Assembly (NCBI RefSeq): GCF_009765275.1
Contig: NZ_VOPH01000001.1
Span: 930,001-994,000, forward strand
Origin: Chachezhania sediminis
GTDB taxonomy: Bacteria > Pseudomonadota > Alphaproteobacteria > Rhodobacterales > Rhodobacteraceae
DNA length: 64,000 bases
Reading direction: 5' to 3'
Under the pieces are notes generated by a model that saw nothing but the letters and a program-made list of their open reading frames with translations, was not told the origin of the DNA and made no database searches. Position numbers and translations under genes: made by a program. Below are positions 62,971 through 64,000 of this stretch, in pieces; positions within the stretch are counted from its first letter, which is position 1; each line of letters opens with the position of its first letter.

Positions 62971-64000
62971 ATGCCGATTACCGTTGGACAGGACACCAGC
63001 CAGACCCGCAAGACGTTGACCGTGGGCGGCCAGACCGTCTCGTACTACTCGATCCCGGCCGCGACGGCGGCGGGCCTCGGCGACTTCTCGCGCCTGCCGG
63101 CCTCGCTGAAGGTGGTGCTGGAGAACATGCTGCGGTTCGAAGACGGCAAGACCGTCAGCGTCGACGACATCAAAGCCTTCGCCGAATGGGCGGAAAAGGG
63201 CGGCGACAACCCGCGCGAGATCGCCTATCGCCCGGCCCGCGTGTTGATGCAGGACTTCACCGGCGTTCCCGCTGTGGTCGACCTGGCCGCCATGCGTGAC
63301 GGCATCAAGGCGCTCGGCGGCGATCCCCAGAAGATCAACCCGCTGAACCCGGTCGACCTGGTCATCGACCACTCGGTCATGATCGACGAATTCGGCAACC
63401 CGCGGGCGTTCCAGATGAACGTGGACCGCGAGTACGAACGCAACATGGAACGCTACGAGTTCCTGAAATGGGGCCAGGGCGCGTTCAACAACTTCCGCGT
63501 CGTCCCCCCCGGGACCGGCATCTGCCACCAGGTGAACCTGGAATACCTGGCCCAGACCGTCTGGACCGACACCGACCAGAACGGTGATCTGGTTGCCTAC
63601 CCGGATACGCTGGTCGGCACCGACAGCCACACCACCATGGTCAACGGCGCGGCCGTGCTGGGCTGGGGTGTGGGCGGCATCGAGGCCGAGGCCGCGATGC
63701 TGGGTCAGCCGATCTCGATGCTGATCCCGGAAGTCGTCGGCTTCAAGCTGACGGGCGAAATGGTCGAAGGCACCACCGGCACCGACCTGGTGCTCAAGGT
63801 CGTCGAAATGCTGCGCAAGCACGGCGTGGTCGGCAAGTTCGTGGAATTCTACGGCGCGGGCCTTGATAACCTGCCGCTGGCCCAGCGCGCCACGATCGCC
63901 AACATGGCCCCCGAATACGGCGCCACCTGCGGCTTCTTCCCGATCGACGACGAAACCCTGCGCTACCTGCGCCAGACTGGCCGCGAGGAAGACCGCATCG
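62971..64000 (+). CDS. acnA: Aconitate hydratase (partial, 5' part)
   Basis: TCA-cycle enzyme converting citrate to isocitrate through a 4Fe-4S cluster. The first 343 residues are visible: ending the N-terminal segment, [23 protein letters not shown] near residue 90, [14 protein letters not shown] with active-site Asp-His, and [33 protein letters not shown] near residue 215. The cluster-binding Cys residues lie beyond the window. The ATG is preceded by GGAGG seven bases upstream. The gene runs off the right edge. Confidence 0.96.
   Translation, partial: MPITVGQDTSQTRKTLTVGGQTVSYYSIPAATAAGLGDFSRLPASLKVVLENMLRFEDGKTVSVDDIKAFAEWAEKGGDNPREIAYRPARVLMQDFTGVPAVVDLAAMRDGIKALGGDPQKINPLNPVDLVIDHSVMIDEFGNPRAFQMNVDREYERNMERYEFLKWGQGAFNNFRVVPPGTGICHQVNLEYLAQTVWTDTDQNGDLVAYPDTLVGTDSHTTMVNGAAVLGWGVGGIEAEAAMLGQPISMLIPEVVGFKLTGEMVEGTTGTDLVLKVVEMLRKHGVVGKFVEFYGAGLDNLPLAQRATIANMAPEYGATCGFFPIDDETLRYLRQTGREEDRI

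Overview
The window looks like chromosome of a marine alphaproteobacterium of the Rhodobacterales (Roseobacter group). The signs are uniformly high GC, a dnaG-rpoD pair, a soxBDAG sarcosine oxidase operon, a riboflavin cluster headed by nrdR, a Rhodobacterales-type porin, and a DMSP lyase gene (dddP) whose six metal ligands all sit at the residue numbers known for the Ruegeria enzyme. Most of the window is ordinary core genome. There is no prophage, no CRISPR array and no intact transposon; one truncated IS5-type transposase is present.

Layout. 1-8647: a riboflavin cluster on the minus strand (nrdR-ribD ... ribE-hypothetical-ribB) interrupted by a plus-strand capsule cassette (kpsS, a Wza-type lipoprotein, kpsC). 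8859-11552: a two-gene plus-strand unit of unknown function, a YjbQ-family gene and two paralogous small exported proteins. 11745-16142: rpoD and dnaG. 16183-21555: a small periplasmic protein and soxBDAG. 21859-25194: glutamate dehydrogenase, a small membrane protein and a pirin gene flanked by an inverted pair of 87-bp repeats. 25337-27949: an IS remnant, a HI0933-like flavoprotein, unassigned sequence and tRNA-Leu(TAG). 28029-31676: nnrDE (with a repeat element inserted in frame), then glnB-glnA.

32126-38468: a lytic transglycosylase, a di-heme DUF1111 protein, glucokinase, a THUMP-type RNA methyltransferase and an amidase. 38675-43246: a chemosensory group of an Aer-type PAS protein, a stand-alone periplasmic PDC/Cache protein, a methyl-accepting chemotaxis protein and cheD. 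44180-48548: an orphan triheme cytochrome c, trigger factor and a porin. 48970-53973: a solute-catabolism neighbourhood with an ectoine-hydrolase-like M24 protein, a VOC protein, lemA plus a small Gly/Ser-tailed protein, a DUF3445 protein and dddP. 54396-62635: a hydrolase/OsmC fusion, a DUF6314 protein, purB, two small proteins sharing a Cys-Gly-Trp-Asp-Cys module, a divergent FliG, an EamA transporter, a LpxL-type acyltransferase and a DUF1223 protein. 62971-end: the 5' part of acnA.

Physiologically the genes fit a motile, capsulated marine heterotroph that uses algal osmolytes and methylated amines (DMSP, ectoine-like compounds, sarcosine) as carbon and nitrogen sources, with PII/GlnA and GDH for ammonium assimilation. 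The less ordinary items are the repeat element inside nnrDE, the inverted repeats around pirin, the secreted PDC protein beside a chemoreceptor, the FliG-like protein lacking canonical motifs, and the palindrome with promoter-like boxes upstream of acnA. All assignments come from reading motifs by eye; no database search was run.
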